64,000 nucleotides of DNA from Chitinophagaceae bacterium UBA1953 (lineage in GTDB: Bacteria; Bacteroidota; Bacteroidia; Chitinophagales; Chitinophagaceae). The notes under the pieces are model-generated. The model was not told the origin of the DNA. It did no database searches and saw nothing but the letters and a program-made list of their open reading frames with translations. Location of the stretch: the NCBI GenBank assembly GCA_002336115.1, contig DDEN01000022.1:186001-250000 (forward strand), given 5' to 3'. Shown here piece by piece: positions 8,665 through 17,299 of this stretch (the first letter of the stretch is position 1; each line of letters starts with the position of its first letter). The translations under genes were made by a program, and so were the position numbers.

Positions 8665-10212
8665 GTGAATAAGGAACTGATCATCAACGCCGCTCCAAAC
8701 GGAGTGGAAATAGCTTTATTAGAAGACAAGAAACTTGTGGAACTGCATCAGGAAAGTCATGATGCAAGTTTTACCGTAGGTGATTTATACCTGGGAAAAG
8801 TAAAAAAGCTTGTGCCGGGTATGAATGCTGCATTTGTGGATGTTGGTTTTGAAAAAGACGGGTTTCTTCACTATACAGATCTCAGTCCATACGTACGTTC
8901 AATACTCAAGTTCACATCCCAGTCGATAAGCGACAAAAGTGAGGAAGTATTTGATTTCTCCAAATTTCAAACTGAGCCTGAAATCATTAAAACAGGGAAA
9001 ATAGGTGAAGTTCTCACCGGCAAACCGAATATTCTAATACAGATTCTCAAAGAACCAATAGCTGCAAAGGGCCCACGTTTAAGTTGCGAAATATCTTTAC
9101 CGGGGCGCTTTGTTGTACTTACCCCTTTTAATGACATTGTTGCAGTAAGCCGCAAGATTCATTCCAGCGATGAAAGAAAAAGACTCCAGAAGATTGTTGA
9201 AGCCATTAAAACAAAAAATTTTGGCGTTATTGTAAGAACTGCTGCTGAAGGAAAAAACACGGCTGAACTTCATGAAGACCTCAACAACCTCATGAATCAG
9301 TGGAAACAAATTCAGCAAAACCTGAAAAACGCCGCTCCTCCTGCAAAAATTCTTGGCGAAACAGATAAAACAACCAGCATTCTTCGTGATTTGCTGAATG
9401 CTGATTTCAATAAAATTGTTGTGAATGATAAACACATTTACAACGATGCAAGAAATTATATTCAGAAAATTGCTCCTGATAAAATTGACATTGTTAACTT
9501 CTACCAGAACGGTTCACCAATATTTGACAGCTTTGGTGTAACCAAACAGGTAAAAGGCTCTTTTGGAAAAACTGTAAACTTAGCAAGCGGAGCTTACCTG
9601 ATTATTGAGCATACCGAAGCATTGCACGTTATTGATGTAAACAGCGGGTACAAAAGTGTAAGCGCTAACCAGGAAGAAAATGCGCTGCAAACAAACCTTG
9701 AAGCTGCTGAGGAAATTGCCAGGCAGTTAAGACTGAGAGATATAGGTGGAATTATTGTTGTTGACTTTATTGATATGAAATTGCCGGATAATAAACGCAA
9801 GCTGGCCGATGCAATGGAAGAGCTGATGAAAGCCGACAGAGCTAAACATGCCATACTTCCCATATCAAAATTCGGCCTCATGCAGATTACCCGCCAACGT
9901 ATGAAGCCCGAAGTAAACATCAATACGCAGGAAGTTTGTCCAAGTTGTAATGGTACTGGAAAAGTTTCATCCACATTAATTTTGGAAGATGAAATTGAAA
10001 AGAATCTCAGTTACCTCATCATGCAAAAACATAAGGGACTTACCATTGCTGTACATCCTATTATGGAAGCATACCTGCGTAAAGGCATTTTTTCTAAACG
10101 CATGAAATGGAGCTGGAAGTACAGGCAAAAAATTAAAGTCAGATCAAACACTTCTTATCATCTTACAGAATACCACTTCTTTGATGAACATGAAGAGGAG
10201 ATTAAACTTTAA
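8665..10212 (+). CDS. rng: Ribonuclease E/G
   Basis: 515 residues from a GTG start (NKELIINAAPNGVEIALLE). An S1 RNA-binding domain spans about residues 35-130. The catalytic metal site is visible as HVIDVNSGYK and the conserved RQLRLRDIGGIIVVDFIDMK segment. CPSCNGTG is the zinc-link. It lacks the long C-terminal scaffold of RNase E and is therefore RNase G-sized. It cleaves single-stranded RNA during rRNA maturation and mRNA decay. The gene ends exactly where the convergent ridA gene ends, with no gap. Confidence 0.93.
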   Translation: MNKELIINAAPNGVEIALLEDKKLVELHQESHDASFTVGDLYLGKVKKLVPGMNAAFVDVGFEKDGFLHYTDLSPYVRSILKFTSQSISDKSEEVFDFSKFQTEPEIIKTGKIGEVLTGKPNILIQILKEPIAAKGPRLSCEISLPGRFVVLTPFNDIVAVSRKIHSSDERKRLQKIVEAIKTKNFGVIVRTAAEGKNTAELHEDLNNLMNQWKQIQQNLKNAAPPAKILGETDKTTSILRDLLNADFNKIVVNDKHIYNDARNYIQKIAPDKIDIVNFYQNGSPIFDSFGVTKQVKGSFGKTVNLASGAYLIIEHTEALHVIDVNSGYKSVSANQEENALQTNLEAAEEIARQLRLRDIGGIIVVDFIDMKLPDNKRKLADAMEELMKADRAKHAILPISKFGLMQITRQRMKPEVNINTQEVCPSCNGTGKVSSTLILEDEIEKNLSYLIMQKHKGLTIAVHPIMEAYLRKGIFSKRMKWSWKYRQKIKVRSNTSYHLTEYHFFDEHEEEIKL

Positions 10213-10593
10213 TTAATAAGCCGCAATAACACTTATTTCCACATTTACATTTTTGGGTAACCCTTTAACAGCAACTGTTTCCCTGGCAGGAAATGTTCCG
10301 GTAAAATATGACCCGTAAATTTCATTTACTTCTGCAAAAAGGTTCATATCACTCAGGAAAATAGTGGTTTTAACCACATGATTAAAGCTTAAACCCGCCT
10401 GCGATAAAATTGCGTGCAGGTTTTTCATTACCTGATGTGCTTCTGCTTTCACATCAGTATTATTCAATTCGCCTGTTTGCGGGTCAATACAAACCTGGCC
10501 TGAAACGAATAATAAATTACCTGCCGCAACAGCCTGACTGTATGGGCCAATAGGTGCCGGGGCATTATTTGTTTGTATAATTTTCTTTTCCAT
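10213..10593 (-). CDS. ridA: RidA family reactive-intermediate deaminase
   Basis: 126 residues from the ATG at 10593 (MEKKIIQTNNAPAPIGPYSQ); the longer frame to 10638 has no family support. RidA hydrolyses reactive enamine/imine products of PLP enzymes. Visible are GPYSQAV, the central QVCIDPQTGEL, and the conserved Arg in FPARETVAVKGLP. It is convergent with rng and divergent from tsaB. A minus-strand TAAGTTTG box at 10602-10609 lies 8 bases before the start. Confidence 0.92.
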   Translation of the reverse strand: MEKKIIQTNNAPAPIGPYSQAVAAGNLLFVSGQVCIDPQTGELNNTDVKAEAHQVMKNLHAILSQAGLSFNHVVKTTIFLSDMNLFAEVNEIYGSYFTGTFPARETVAVKGLPKNVNVEISVIAAY

Positions 10594-10649
10594 ATTAATT
10601 ACAAACTTAGTTTTTTCACTTAAGAAAATCACAAGCAATCAGTTCACTG

Positions 10650-10657
10650 TATTTTTG
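10650..10657 (+). promoter_or_regulatory. Candidate -7 box TATTTTTG for tsaB
   Basis: TATTTTTGC matches TAnnTTTG, 51 bases before the tsaB ATG. The -33 element is unclear, so the assignment is tentative. Confidence 0.4.
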
Positions 10658-10708
10658 CAAGCGTACTGATAACCTTTTTCATACCAGTAAATTCTGAATT
10701 TTCATTTA

Positions 10709-11398
10709 ATGGCACTCATTCTTTGCATCGATACGTCCACTACATATGCGTCTGTTGCACTTGCAAAAGAAATGGAACTTCTACGCCTTACATCAAACGA
10801 AAATCAAAAAGATCATGCGTCTTTTCTTCAACCCGCCATCCTGAATATTGCAGAAGAATCTGGCTATCGTTTAACGGATCTTGATGCAATTGCAGTTACT
10901 TCAGGCCCCGGTTCATATACTGGATTAAGAGTAGGTTTTGCTTCGGCTAAAGGGTTATGCTACGCATTAAACAAACCGCTGATTACAATTTCCACAACAA
11001 AAGTAATGGCACGGGCAGCAGTTACTATACTTGAACAAACCTTACCTGCGAGGCAAAATATTTTATTGTGCCCAATGATTGATGCGAGACGAATGGAAGT
11101 TTTTACAGCATTATATACAGCCGGAATGGACGAAAAAATTTCAAACCAGGCTTTGATACTTTCAGAAGATTCTTTTGCAGATTTTTTATCTGATCACGAT
11201 ATGTTTTTCTTTGGCAGTGGTGCCGATAAATGGAAAACAATCTGCAAAAACCCTCACGCATATTTTCCTGATGTAAAATGGGATGCATCGCACATGATAA
11301 CAGACGTTTTTAAACAATTTCATGACAATTCGTTTGCATCTCTTGCATATTCTTCGCCAGAATATATAAAAGACTTTCATTCCGTATTTAATAAATAA
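10709..11398 (+). CDS. tsaB: tRNA t6A biosynthesis protein TsaB
   Basis: 229 residues of the ASKHA fold: ILCIDTSTTYASVAL at the N-terminus and AIAVTSGPGSYTGLRVG at about 61-77, the standard TsaB signature. TsaB supports TsaD in forming threonylcarbamoyl-adenosine at position 37 of ANN-decoding tRNAs. It stands alone, divergent from ridA, with tsaC/D/E elsewhere. Confidence 0.93.
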   Translation: MALILCIDTSTTYASVALAKEMELLRLTSNENQKDHASFLQPAILNIAEESGYRLTDLDAIAVTSGPGSYTGLRVGFASAKGLCYALNKPLITISTTKVMARAAVTILEQTLPARQNILLCPMIDARRMEVFTALYTAGMDEKISNQALILSEDSFADFLSDHDMFFFGSGADKWKTICKNPHAYFPDVKWDASHMITDVFKQFHDNSFASLAYSSPEYIKDFHSVFNK

Positions 11399-11490
11399 AG
11401 ATTGTCTTCTATAACTATTATTCATTTTCTTATTGTTCTAACTTCAATTAAAATTTTTTACCCAAATCACAACTATAAAACCTGCTCAAA

Positions 11491-11817
11491 ATGGCTACTA
11501 TCGTTAAAAAAAAGGAGAACGGAGCACCATTGGAGGTTGACTATTTAGCAGTAAAAAAGGCCGCACTTATTTTACGCTCCCTCAACCACAAGCTCCGACA
11601 GCAAATCATTGAGTTAATCAATGAAACAGGACGTATTACCGTCACAGAAATCTATGTAAAACTAAGGCTTGAACAATCTGTTGCTTCACAACATCTTGCA
11701 ATACTCCGCAGAAGCAACATCGTTAAAACTACAAGAGAAGGAAAATTTATCTGGTATTCCGTTAATTATGAACGGCTGGAAGAAATTAAAAAATTCGTTT
11801 CCGATCTTCTCAGTTAA
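11491..11817 (+). CDS. ArsR-type winged-helix regulator
   Basis: 108 residues. The winged helix spans about 25-100, with the recognition region EIYVKLRLEQSVASQHLAIL and wing IVKTTREGKFIWYSVN. No ArsR metal-binding cysteine motif (such as ELCVCDL) is visible, so the effector is unknown. The 72 bases to the rhodanese gene on the same strand suggest a link between the two, as sulfur-responsive ArsR regulators often neighbour rhodaneses; this is inference. Confidence 0.85.
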   Translation: MATIVKKKENGAPLEVDYLAVKKAALILRSLNHKLRQQIIELINETGRITVTEIYVKLRLEQSVASQHLAILRRSNIVKTTREGKFIWYSVNYERLEEIKKFVSDLLS

Positions 11818-11865
11818 GAACTGTTTTTGAAATTATATATCACCGGAATTCTTATTCAGGAGGTG

Positions 11866-11873
11866 TATTTTTG
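11866..11873 (+). promoter_or_regulatory. Candidate -7 box TATTTTTG for the rhodanese gene
   Basis: TATTTTTG matches TAnnTTTG and ends 16 bases before the ATG at 11890, so the gene may be transcribed independently of the ArsR-type gene. Confidence 0.4.
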
Positions 11874-11889
11874 TGCCAAAGAAAAATCA

Positions 11890-12534
11890 ATGACAGCATT
11901 AACTATTGACGACTTTAAATCTCTTGCTAAACAGGAAAAAACGTTTATACTTGACACACGAAACGCAACTGTTTTCACACAAGGTTTTATTCCTGGCTCG
12001 ATTAGCATAGGGCTCGAAGGCCGGTTTGAAGAATGGGCGAGCACTGTACTGCCTACTGACGAAAACATTTTAATTGTTTGTGAAGACGGAAAGGAAGATG
12101 AAACTATTCAACGCCTTGGAAAGGCAGGTCTTAATAATGTAAGGGGTATTCTTCAGGGAGGATATGATACATGGGCTGCTGCAGGCGAATCAATTGATAT
12201 GATTATTGATGTTGAAGCAGATGAACTGGCTATGGATCTTCCGCATGACAATAATCTGGTGGTTGTAGATGTACGAAAAGAAACAGAATTTCAAGAATCA
12301 CATGTTAAAGATGCAGTAAACCTGCCATTGGCAGATATTAACGACCCTGCTCTTATCACCAATATTGAAGACCGGGACAATCTATACATTCATTGCGCAG
12401 CAGGTTACAGAAGCGTTATAGCAGCATCAATTTTAAAACGTCAGGGATTTCATAATCTGCGTAATGTTCTTGGAGGTTTTAAAAAAATTGAAGAACAGAA
12501 AATTGAACTAGTAAAACCATCTGCCGCCAAATAG
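11890..12534 (+). CDS. Tandem rhodanese-domain protein
   Basis: 214 residues from the ATG at 11890 (MTALTIDDFKSLAK); a TTG frame from 11827 adds a poorly fitting extension. Two rhodanese domains are visible. The first (about 1-95) has TRNATVFTQGFIPGSI and a cysteine loop VCEDGKED that deviates from the classic loop. The second (about 105-205) has DVRKETEFQESHVKDAVNLP and the active loop CAAGYRS. Rhodaneses move sulfane sulfur. The second domain is likely the catalytic one. Confidence 0.88.
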   Translation: MTALTIDDFKSLAKQEKTFILDTRNATVFTQGFIPGSISIGLEGRFEEWASTVLPTDENILIVCEDGKEDETIQRLGKAGLNNVRGILQGGYDTWAAAGESIDMIIDVEADELAMDLPHDNNLVVVDVRKETEFQESHVKDAVNLPLADINDPALITNIEDRDNLYIHCAAGYRSVIAASILKRQGFHNLRNVLGGFKKIEEQKIELVKPSAAK

Positions 12535-12551
12535 CAAATTCTTCTTTTTAT

Positions 12552-12588
12552 AAAAAACACCTGTATTTAATATATCCAGGTGTTTTTT
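12552..12588. terminator. Terminator after the rhodanese gene
   Basis: AAAAAACACCTG and CAGGTGTTTTTT form a stem around a 13-base AT-rich loop. The A and T runs make it symmetrical, and the T run serves the plus-strand rhodanese transcript. Confidence 0.75.
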
Positions 12589-12652
12589 GTTTAATTTTTC
12601 GACGCTGCAAACCTCTTATCTCTTCAACGGAATATACAATACGCTAAAATTA

Positions 12653-12683
12653 TGTTTAACTTTATTGTATAAAAAATTAAACA
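12653..12683. promoter_or_regulatory. Inverted repeat TGTTTAA-N17-TTAAACA before the carotenoid operon
   Basis: Perfect 7-base arms at 12653-12659 and 12677-12683 lie 7 bases upstream of the ECF sigma start, in a stretch with no TAnnTTTG box. It could be an operator or part of an alternative-sigma promoter. Confidence 0.4.
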
Positions 12684-12690
12684 CTTTTTT

Positions 12691-13191
12691 ATGTCGGCCA
12701 TTGAATTCAACCAGATGATTGTAAGCAATACTGATTTCTTAAAACCATTTGCTTTTACATTAACCCGGGACAATGAAACTGCAAAAGATCTTTTGCAGGA
12801 AACATTATACAGGGCACTTGCCAACAAAGAAAAGTATCATGTTGGCACAAACGTAAAAGCATGGCTTTACACGATTATGCGGAATATATTTATCAATAAT
12901 TACCGCCGCAAAGCCAAGCAGCAAACAATTTTCGATTCAACAGCCAACGATTTTCTTCTTAATTACCAGCAGCCAACAGTAGCGAATGATGCAGAAACAA
13001 ATCTGAACCTGAAAGAAATTCAGGCAGCGATTCATGATTTGCCTGATATTTTTAAAATACCCTTTACGCTTTATTTCGAAGGTTTTAAATACCATGAAAT
13101 TGCCCATTTGCTCAATGAGCCGTTGGGCACAATTAAGAGCCGGATTCATTTTGCACGCAAACTTTTAAAAGAACAATTAAGTCGCCTTTAA
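12691..13191 (+). CDS. ECF RNA polymerase sigma factor heading the carotenoid operon
   Basis: 166 residues: region 2 (about 10-75, FTLTRDNETAKDLLQETLYRAL and AWLYTIMRNIFINNYRR) and region 4 (about 105-160, PFTLYFEGFKYHEIAHLLNEPLGTIKSRIHFARK). The crtI start lies 6 bases downstream, so it is the first cistron and probably drives its own operon, by analogy with CarQ-type control of carotenogenesis. No anti-sigma factor gene is adjacent, leaving its control unknown. Confidence 0.9.
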   Translation: MSAIEFNQMIVSNTDFLKPFAFTLTRDNETAKDLLQETLYRALANKEKYHVGTNVKAWLYTIMRNIFINNYRRKAKQQTIFDSTANDFLLNYQQPTVANDAETNLNLKEIQAAIHDLPDIFKIPFTLYFEGFKYHEIAHLLNEPLGTIKSRIHFARKLLKEQLSRL

Positions 13192-13197
13192 ATTCCA

Positions 13198-14697
13198 ATG
13201 CAGAAATCAGCAATTATTATAGGCAGCGGTTTTGCCGGCATGTCGGCAGCTTCCTTTCTTGCAAAAGCAGGCTGGAATGTTACTGTACTTGAAAAACATC
13301 CAATTCCAGGCGGACGTGCAAGAAAAATGGAAGCCAATGGATTTGTGTTTGATATGGGCCCAAGCTGGTACTGGATGCCCGATGTATTTGAACGCTACTT
13401 TCAGCAATTTGGGAAAAAAGTAAGTGATTATTACGAACTAAAACGTCTTGATCCATCATACAGAGTTTATTTTGAAAATGATGTAATGGATATACCTGCA
13501 TCATATGATGTACTAAAAGAGTTATTTGAAAAAATTGAAGCTGGAAGTGCTGCAAAACTTGACCATTTCATAGAAGAAGCTGCATACAAGTATGAAGTTG
13601 GAATGAACAAACTTGTACATAAGCCAGGGCAATCATTAAAAGAATTTATTGATGTTGATTTCCTGAAAGGTGTTTTCAGGTTAGATGTGTTTACATCAAT
13701 CAAGGAGCATGTACAGAAACACTTTAAAGATTCAAAACTCAGACAATTAATGGAGTTCCCCGTTTTATTTCTCGGGGCACTACCTCAAAAAATTCCGGCA
13801 CTTTACAGCTTAATGAATTATGCCGATGTTAAGCTTGGGACCTGGTATCCTGTTGGCGGAATGTATAAAATTGTTGAAGGAATGTTTAGTCTGGCAAAAG
13901 AGCTTGGCGTAAACTTTTTGTTTGAATATGATGTTGAACATATTGAAACATTCAATAATAAAGCAACCGGCGTATTCAGCAATGGAAAGTTTTTTGAAGC
14001 AGATGTAATTATTAGTGGGGCAGATTATCATTTTACCGAAACAAAGTTGCTCAATAATGCCGACAGAAGTTATTCGGATGAATATTGGGATAACAGGACA
14101 ATGGCACCATCCTGCCTGCTCTATTATGTCGGCATCAATAAAAAACTGAAACAGGTACCACATCATTCTCTGTTTTTTGATACCGCTTTTGAAAAGCATG
14201 GAAGTGAAATCTATACAAATCCTCAATGGCCTTCTGACCCGCTGTTTTATGTAAGTATGACAACAGCAACCGACCCCGGTGGTGCTCCCGATGGTCATGA
14301 AAATTTATTTTTTCTTATTCCTGTTGCTGCTGGATTGAAAAATGATAATGAAATTTTAAGAGAAAAATATTTCAAACAAATAATTAAACGCTTTGAACAA
14401 CGAATTGGTGAACCAATTACAGATCATATTGTTTATAAAAAGTCGTATGCAGTAAGTGATTTTGTAACTGATTACAATGCATTTAAAGGAAATGCATACG
14501 GGTTAGCGAACACTTTAATGCAAACATCTGTTTTAAAACCTGCCTGCCGCAGTAAAAAAATCAGCAACCTGTATTATACAGGTCAGCTTACTGTTCCGGG
14601 GCCGGGTGTGCCGCCAAGCCTTATAAGTGGTGAAGTGGTAGCAACATTAATAGAGAAACAATTCAAAACATCAACCAAAAACAAAGCAAAAGTATGA
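13198..14697 (+). CDS. crtI: Phytoene desaturase CrtI
   Basis: 499 residues. The N-terminal FAD-binding motif IIIGSGFAGMSAA is followed by VLEKHPIPGGRARK and FDMGPSWYWMPDVFE. The C-terminal LYYTGQLTVPGPGVPPSLISG is the carotenoid-desaturase signature. It introduces double bases' worth of unsaturation into phytoene to give lycopene or neurosporene at the membrane. It overlaps crtB by four bases (ATGA). It is the only CrtI-type desaturase in the cluster, so a 3',4'-desaturase (CrtD), if used, is elsewhere. Confidence 0.95.
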   Translation: MQKSAIIIGSGFAGMSAASFLAKAGWNVTVLEKHPIPGGRARKMEANGFVFDMGPSWYWMPDVFERYFQQFGKKVSDYYELKRLDPSYRVYFENDVMDIPASYDVLKELFEKIEAGSAAKLDHFIEEAAYKYEVGMNKLVHKPGQSLKEFIDVDFLKGVFRLDVFTSIKEHVQKHFKDSKLRQLMEFPVLFLGALPQKIPALYSLMNYADVKLGTWYPVGGMYKIVEGMFSLAKELGVNFLFEYDVEHIETFNNKATGVFSNGKFFEADVIISGADYHFTETKLLNNADRSYSDEYWDNRTMAPSCLLYYVGINKKLKQVPHHSLFFDTAFEKHGSEIYTNPQWPSDPLFYVSMTTATDPGGAPDGHENLFFLIPVAAGLKNDNEILREKYFKQIIKRFEQRIGEPITDHIVYKKSYAVSDFVTDYNAFKGNAYGLANTLMQTSVLKPACRSKKISNLYYTGQLTVPGPGVPPSLISGEVVATLIEKQFKTSTKNKAKV

Positions 14698-15530
14698 TCG
14701 GCATCTTCCATGAAGTATGTCAGTTGTGCAGCCAGAACACAACTGAACGTTACAGTACGTCCTTTTCATCAGCCATACGCTTGTTGCACAAAGATTTGCG
14801 ACAGCCCGTTTACAATATTTACGGTCTTGTTCGTTTTGCAGATGAAATTGTTGATACGTTTCATGAATACGACAAATCTAATCTCATCCATGAATTCAGA
14901 AACGAAACATTTAATGCCATTCAACGAGGCATTAGCCTGAACCCGGTTATTCACAGCTTCCAGTTAACAGTTAACCAGTATAAGATTGATCATGAACTGA
15001 TTCATGCTTTTTTCAACAGTATGGAAATGGATCTTGAAAAAAAACAATACAACAGCAGCAGCTATACCGAATACATTTACGGCAGTGCCGAAGTTGTGGG
15101 GTTGATGTGCCTGTATGTTTTTGTAAATGGAGATCAGAAGAAATTCAATGAACTTAAATCTGGTGCAAGAGCTTTGGGTGCAGCCTTTCAGAAAGTGAAT
15201 TTTCTGCGTGATATAAAAGCTGATTATGAACTGATGGAACGCACTTATTTTCCAGGTCTCAACTTCCGCAACTTCAGTTATGCTGATAAAAAACAAATTG
15301 AAGCCGATATACAAAACGACTTTGACGCTGCATATAAAAGTATTCTGCACATTCCTGTTAAAGCACGATTTGGCGTGTATGTAGCTTATAAATATTATCA
15401 ATCTCTGTTTAAGAAAATAAAGCGTACGCAACCAACACGTATTCTCCATGAGCGTATCCGCATCCCCGATTATCATAAAATAATGATTGTGCTTCGTGCA
15501 AGTTTAACCAATCAGTTCAACCTCATGTAA
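14694..15530 (+). CDS. crtB: Phytoene synthase CrtB
   Basis: 278 residues of the squalene/phytoene synthase fold. The two Asp-rich substrate motifs are RFADEIVD (about 48-55) and NFLRDIKAD (about 168-176), the latter followed by RTYFPG. It condenses two geranylgeranyl diphosphates to phytoene. It overlaps crtI by four bases, so the two are translationally coupled. No GGPP synthase (crtE) is in the cluster. Confidence 0.95.
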   Translation: MIGIFHEVCQLCSQNTTERYSTSFSSAIRLLHKDLRQPVYNIYGLVRFADEIVDTFHEYDKSNLIHEFRNETFNAIQRGISLNPVIHSFQLTVNQYKIDHELIHAFFNSMEMDLEKKQYNSSSYTEYIYGSAEVVGLMCLYVFVNGDQKKFNELKSGARALGAAFQKVNFLRDIKADYELMERTYFPGLNFRNFSYADKKQIEADIQNDFDAAYKSILHIPVKARFGVYVAYKYYQSLFKKIKRTQPTRILHERIRIPDYHKIMIVLRASLTNQFNLM

Positions 15531-15549
15531 CAATTACCTAAATTTGGGC

Positions 15550-16086
15550 ATGCAGGAAGTTGTACTTGTAAACGAACAGGATGAGGAAATCGGTTTCATG
15601 GAAAAAATGGAAGCACATGAAAAAGCATTGCTTCATCGTGCTTTCAGTATTTTTTTGTTTGATCACAACGGAAATATGCTTTTACAGCGCAGAGCTGCTT
15701 CAAAATATCACAGTCCTTCGTTATGGACAAACGCCTGCTGTAGTCATCCCATGCCCGGCGAAACTGTTGAACAGGCTGCCTTACGAAGACTGAAAGAAGA
15801 ACTGGGGTTTACTACATTTATCAAAAAAGCGTTTCATTTCACTTACAAAGCTTCGTTTGATAATGGCTTAACAGAGCATGAGTATGACCATGTGTTTATT
15901 GGATTTTATGAAGGCGAAATGCACCTGAATAAAGATGAAGTAAGCGATGTATGTTACAAATCCATGCAGCAGATAAAAGAAGCTATTATAAACAAATCAC
16001 AGGAATATACAGCATGGTTTAAAATTGCTTTCCCCCTGCTGGAAGAGTGGCTGAAAGAACATGATGCAATGAAGCAAAACCAGTAA
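15550..16086 (+). CDS. idi: Isopentenyl-diphosphate isomerase, type 1
   Basis: 178 residues from the ATG at 15550; a TTG two codons earlier is possible. It interconverts IPP and DMAPP, feeding the isoprenoid supply of the operon. Visible are the catalytic Cys in WTNACCSHP, the NUDIX-like AALRRLKEELGF, and the Glu/His segment TEHEYDHVF. It lies 19 bases after crtB. A TAAATTTG box at 15539-15546 sits too close to the start to be an ordinary promoter. Confidence 0.95.
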   Translation: MQEVVLVNEQDEEIGFMEKMEAHEKALLHRAFSIFLFDHNGNMLLQRRAASKYHSPSLWTNACCSHPMPGETVEQAALRRLKEELGFTTFIKKAFHFTYKASFDNGLTEHEYDHVFIGFYEGEMHLNKDEVSDVCYKSMQQIKEAIINKSQEYTAWFKIAFPLLEEWLKEHDAMKQNQ

Positions 16087-16122
16087 AAACAAATTATCTT
16101 TCTAATTGCTAATAATTCTGTA

Positions 16123-16815
16123 TTGATTTCAGATTCATCCATTGCCAGACAAAACTTTGCCAGCCTTATTGCTTTATTTTTTCATGCAATAGGATTAACA
16201 GGTATGTTATTCTATAACAGGGAACTGTTTTCATCTCTCACACCTTACAATCTTCTTTTATCAGCCGGGTTAATTGTTTATACCCAACAGGAAAAAAATT
16301 GGTCATTTTTCATTTTTTTACTCATTTGCGTTGTTACCGGCTTTACTGTTGAGTATGCAGGCGTTAATTATCATCTTTTGTTCGGCAGCTACGAATACTT
16401 ACCGGCAATGGGGCCGCAGTGGAAAAATGTTCCGGTTATTATTGGTCTCAACTGGTTCATTATTATGTATTGCTGCGGAGTTAGTGTACAAATGCTGCTT
16501 AACCATTTGTGGAATAAGCTTAAAGAAGACGATCAGCCTTACCGTAGCAATGTAGGGCTTGTTGCAGTAATTCTTGATAGTGCATTACTGGCAACTTTTT
16601 TCGATTGGATTATGGAACCTGTTGCAGTTGAACTCAACTGGTGGAAATGGACAAACGAAACTATTCCTGTGTTTAATTATTTTAGCTGGCTCGGCGTTAG
16701 CATAGTGCTGATGATTCTTTTTCGCCTTTTTTCTTTCGGCAAACAGAACAAATTTGCAGTGAATCTGTTACTAATTCAGTTTTTGTTTTTCCTTATTTTA
16801 AGAACTGTGCTATGA
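16123..16815 (+). CDS. Carotenoid biosynthesis membrane protein, CruF-like (PF04240)
   Basis: 230 residues from a TTG start, about seven membrane segments. The segment FTVEYAGVNYHLLFGSYEY and the later DWIMEPVAVELNWWKW are typical of the carotenoid-biosynthesis family that includes CruF, a 1',2'-hydratase acting on the open end of carotenoids. The first in-frame ATG is 27 codons downstream and would cut the first membrane segment, hence the TTG. It overlaps crtZ by four bases. Family is secure, exact reaction inferred. Confidence 0.8.
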   Translation: MISDSSIARQNFASLIALFFHAIGLTGMLFYNRELFSSLTPYNLLLSAGLIVYTQQEKNWSFFIFLLICVVTGFTVEYAGVNYHLLFGSYEYLPAMGPQWKNVPVIIGLNWFIIMYCCGVSVQMLLNHLWNKLKEDDQPYRSNVGLVAVILDSALLATFFDWIMEPVAVELNWWKWTNETIPVFNYFSWLGVSIVLMILFRLFSFGKQNKFAVNLLLIQFLFFLILRTVL

Positions 16816-17294
16816 TGACCTTTTTATATATTCTTCTTGCCATTGCAGTTTTCATTTTAATGGAGGCTGTAACATGGCTTACACACAAATTTGTAATGCA
16901 CGGATTTTTGTGGTATCTGCATGAAGATCATCATCAGCCCCGTGGCCATCTGTTTGAAAAAAACGATGCTTTTTTTCTGATTTTTGCCACACCAAGCTGG
17001 CTTTGCATTATGCTTGGATTAATGAACCATGTGTATTGGGTTGTAAGTATTGGGGCTGGTATTGCAATGTATGGCCTTGCTTATTTCATTGTACATGATA
17101 TTATTATTCATCAGCGCTTTAAAGTTTTCAGTCGCTGGAACAGTACTTATGTAAGAGCTATACGCTGGGCACATAAAATGCACCACAAACATATTGACAA
17201 AGAGGATGGAGAAAGTTTTGGCATGTTGCTGGTTCATAAAAAATATTGGGAAAAAGTGCGAAAGGAAAAACAGCTTAACCCCAACATTAAATAA
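16812..17294 (+). CDS. crtZ: Beta-carotene hydroxylase CrtZ
   Basis: 160 residues of the fatty-acid hydroxylase/sterol desaturase superfamily. The di-iron histidine boxes are HKFVMH, HEDHH, HDIIIHQR and HKMHHKH, in the order expected for CrtZ, within three to four membrane segments. It adds 3-hydroxyl groups to beta-ionone rings. It starts inside the stop of the CruF-like gene (ATGATG; either codon could start) and is followed after 5 bases by the cyclase. Confidence 0.93.
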   Translation: MMTFLYILLAIAVFILMEAVTWLTHKFVMHGFLWYLHEDHHQPRGHLFEKNDAFFLIFATPSWLCIMLGLMNHVYWVVSIGAGIAMYGLAYFIVHDIIIHQRFKVFSRWNSTYVRAIRWAHKMHHKHIDKEDGESFGMLLVHKKYWEKVRKEKQLNPNIK

Positions 17295-17299
17295 CTGCA

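Noticed and set aside
11858..11895. Perfect Shine-Dalgarno AGGAGGTG followed by a six-codon frame whose TGA overlaps the rhodanese ATG
   Set aside because: Bacteroidota rarely rely on such sites, and the -7 box at 11866 would place the transcription start after it, so it is probably coincidence.
14964..15476. 170-residue frame on the minus strand inside crtB
   Set aside because: crtB motifs on the opposite strand are intact, so this is a shadow frame.
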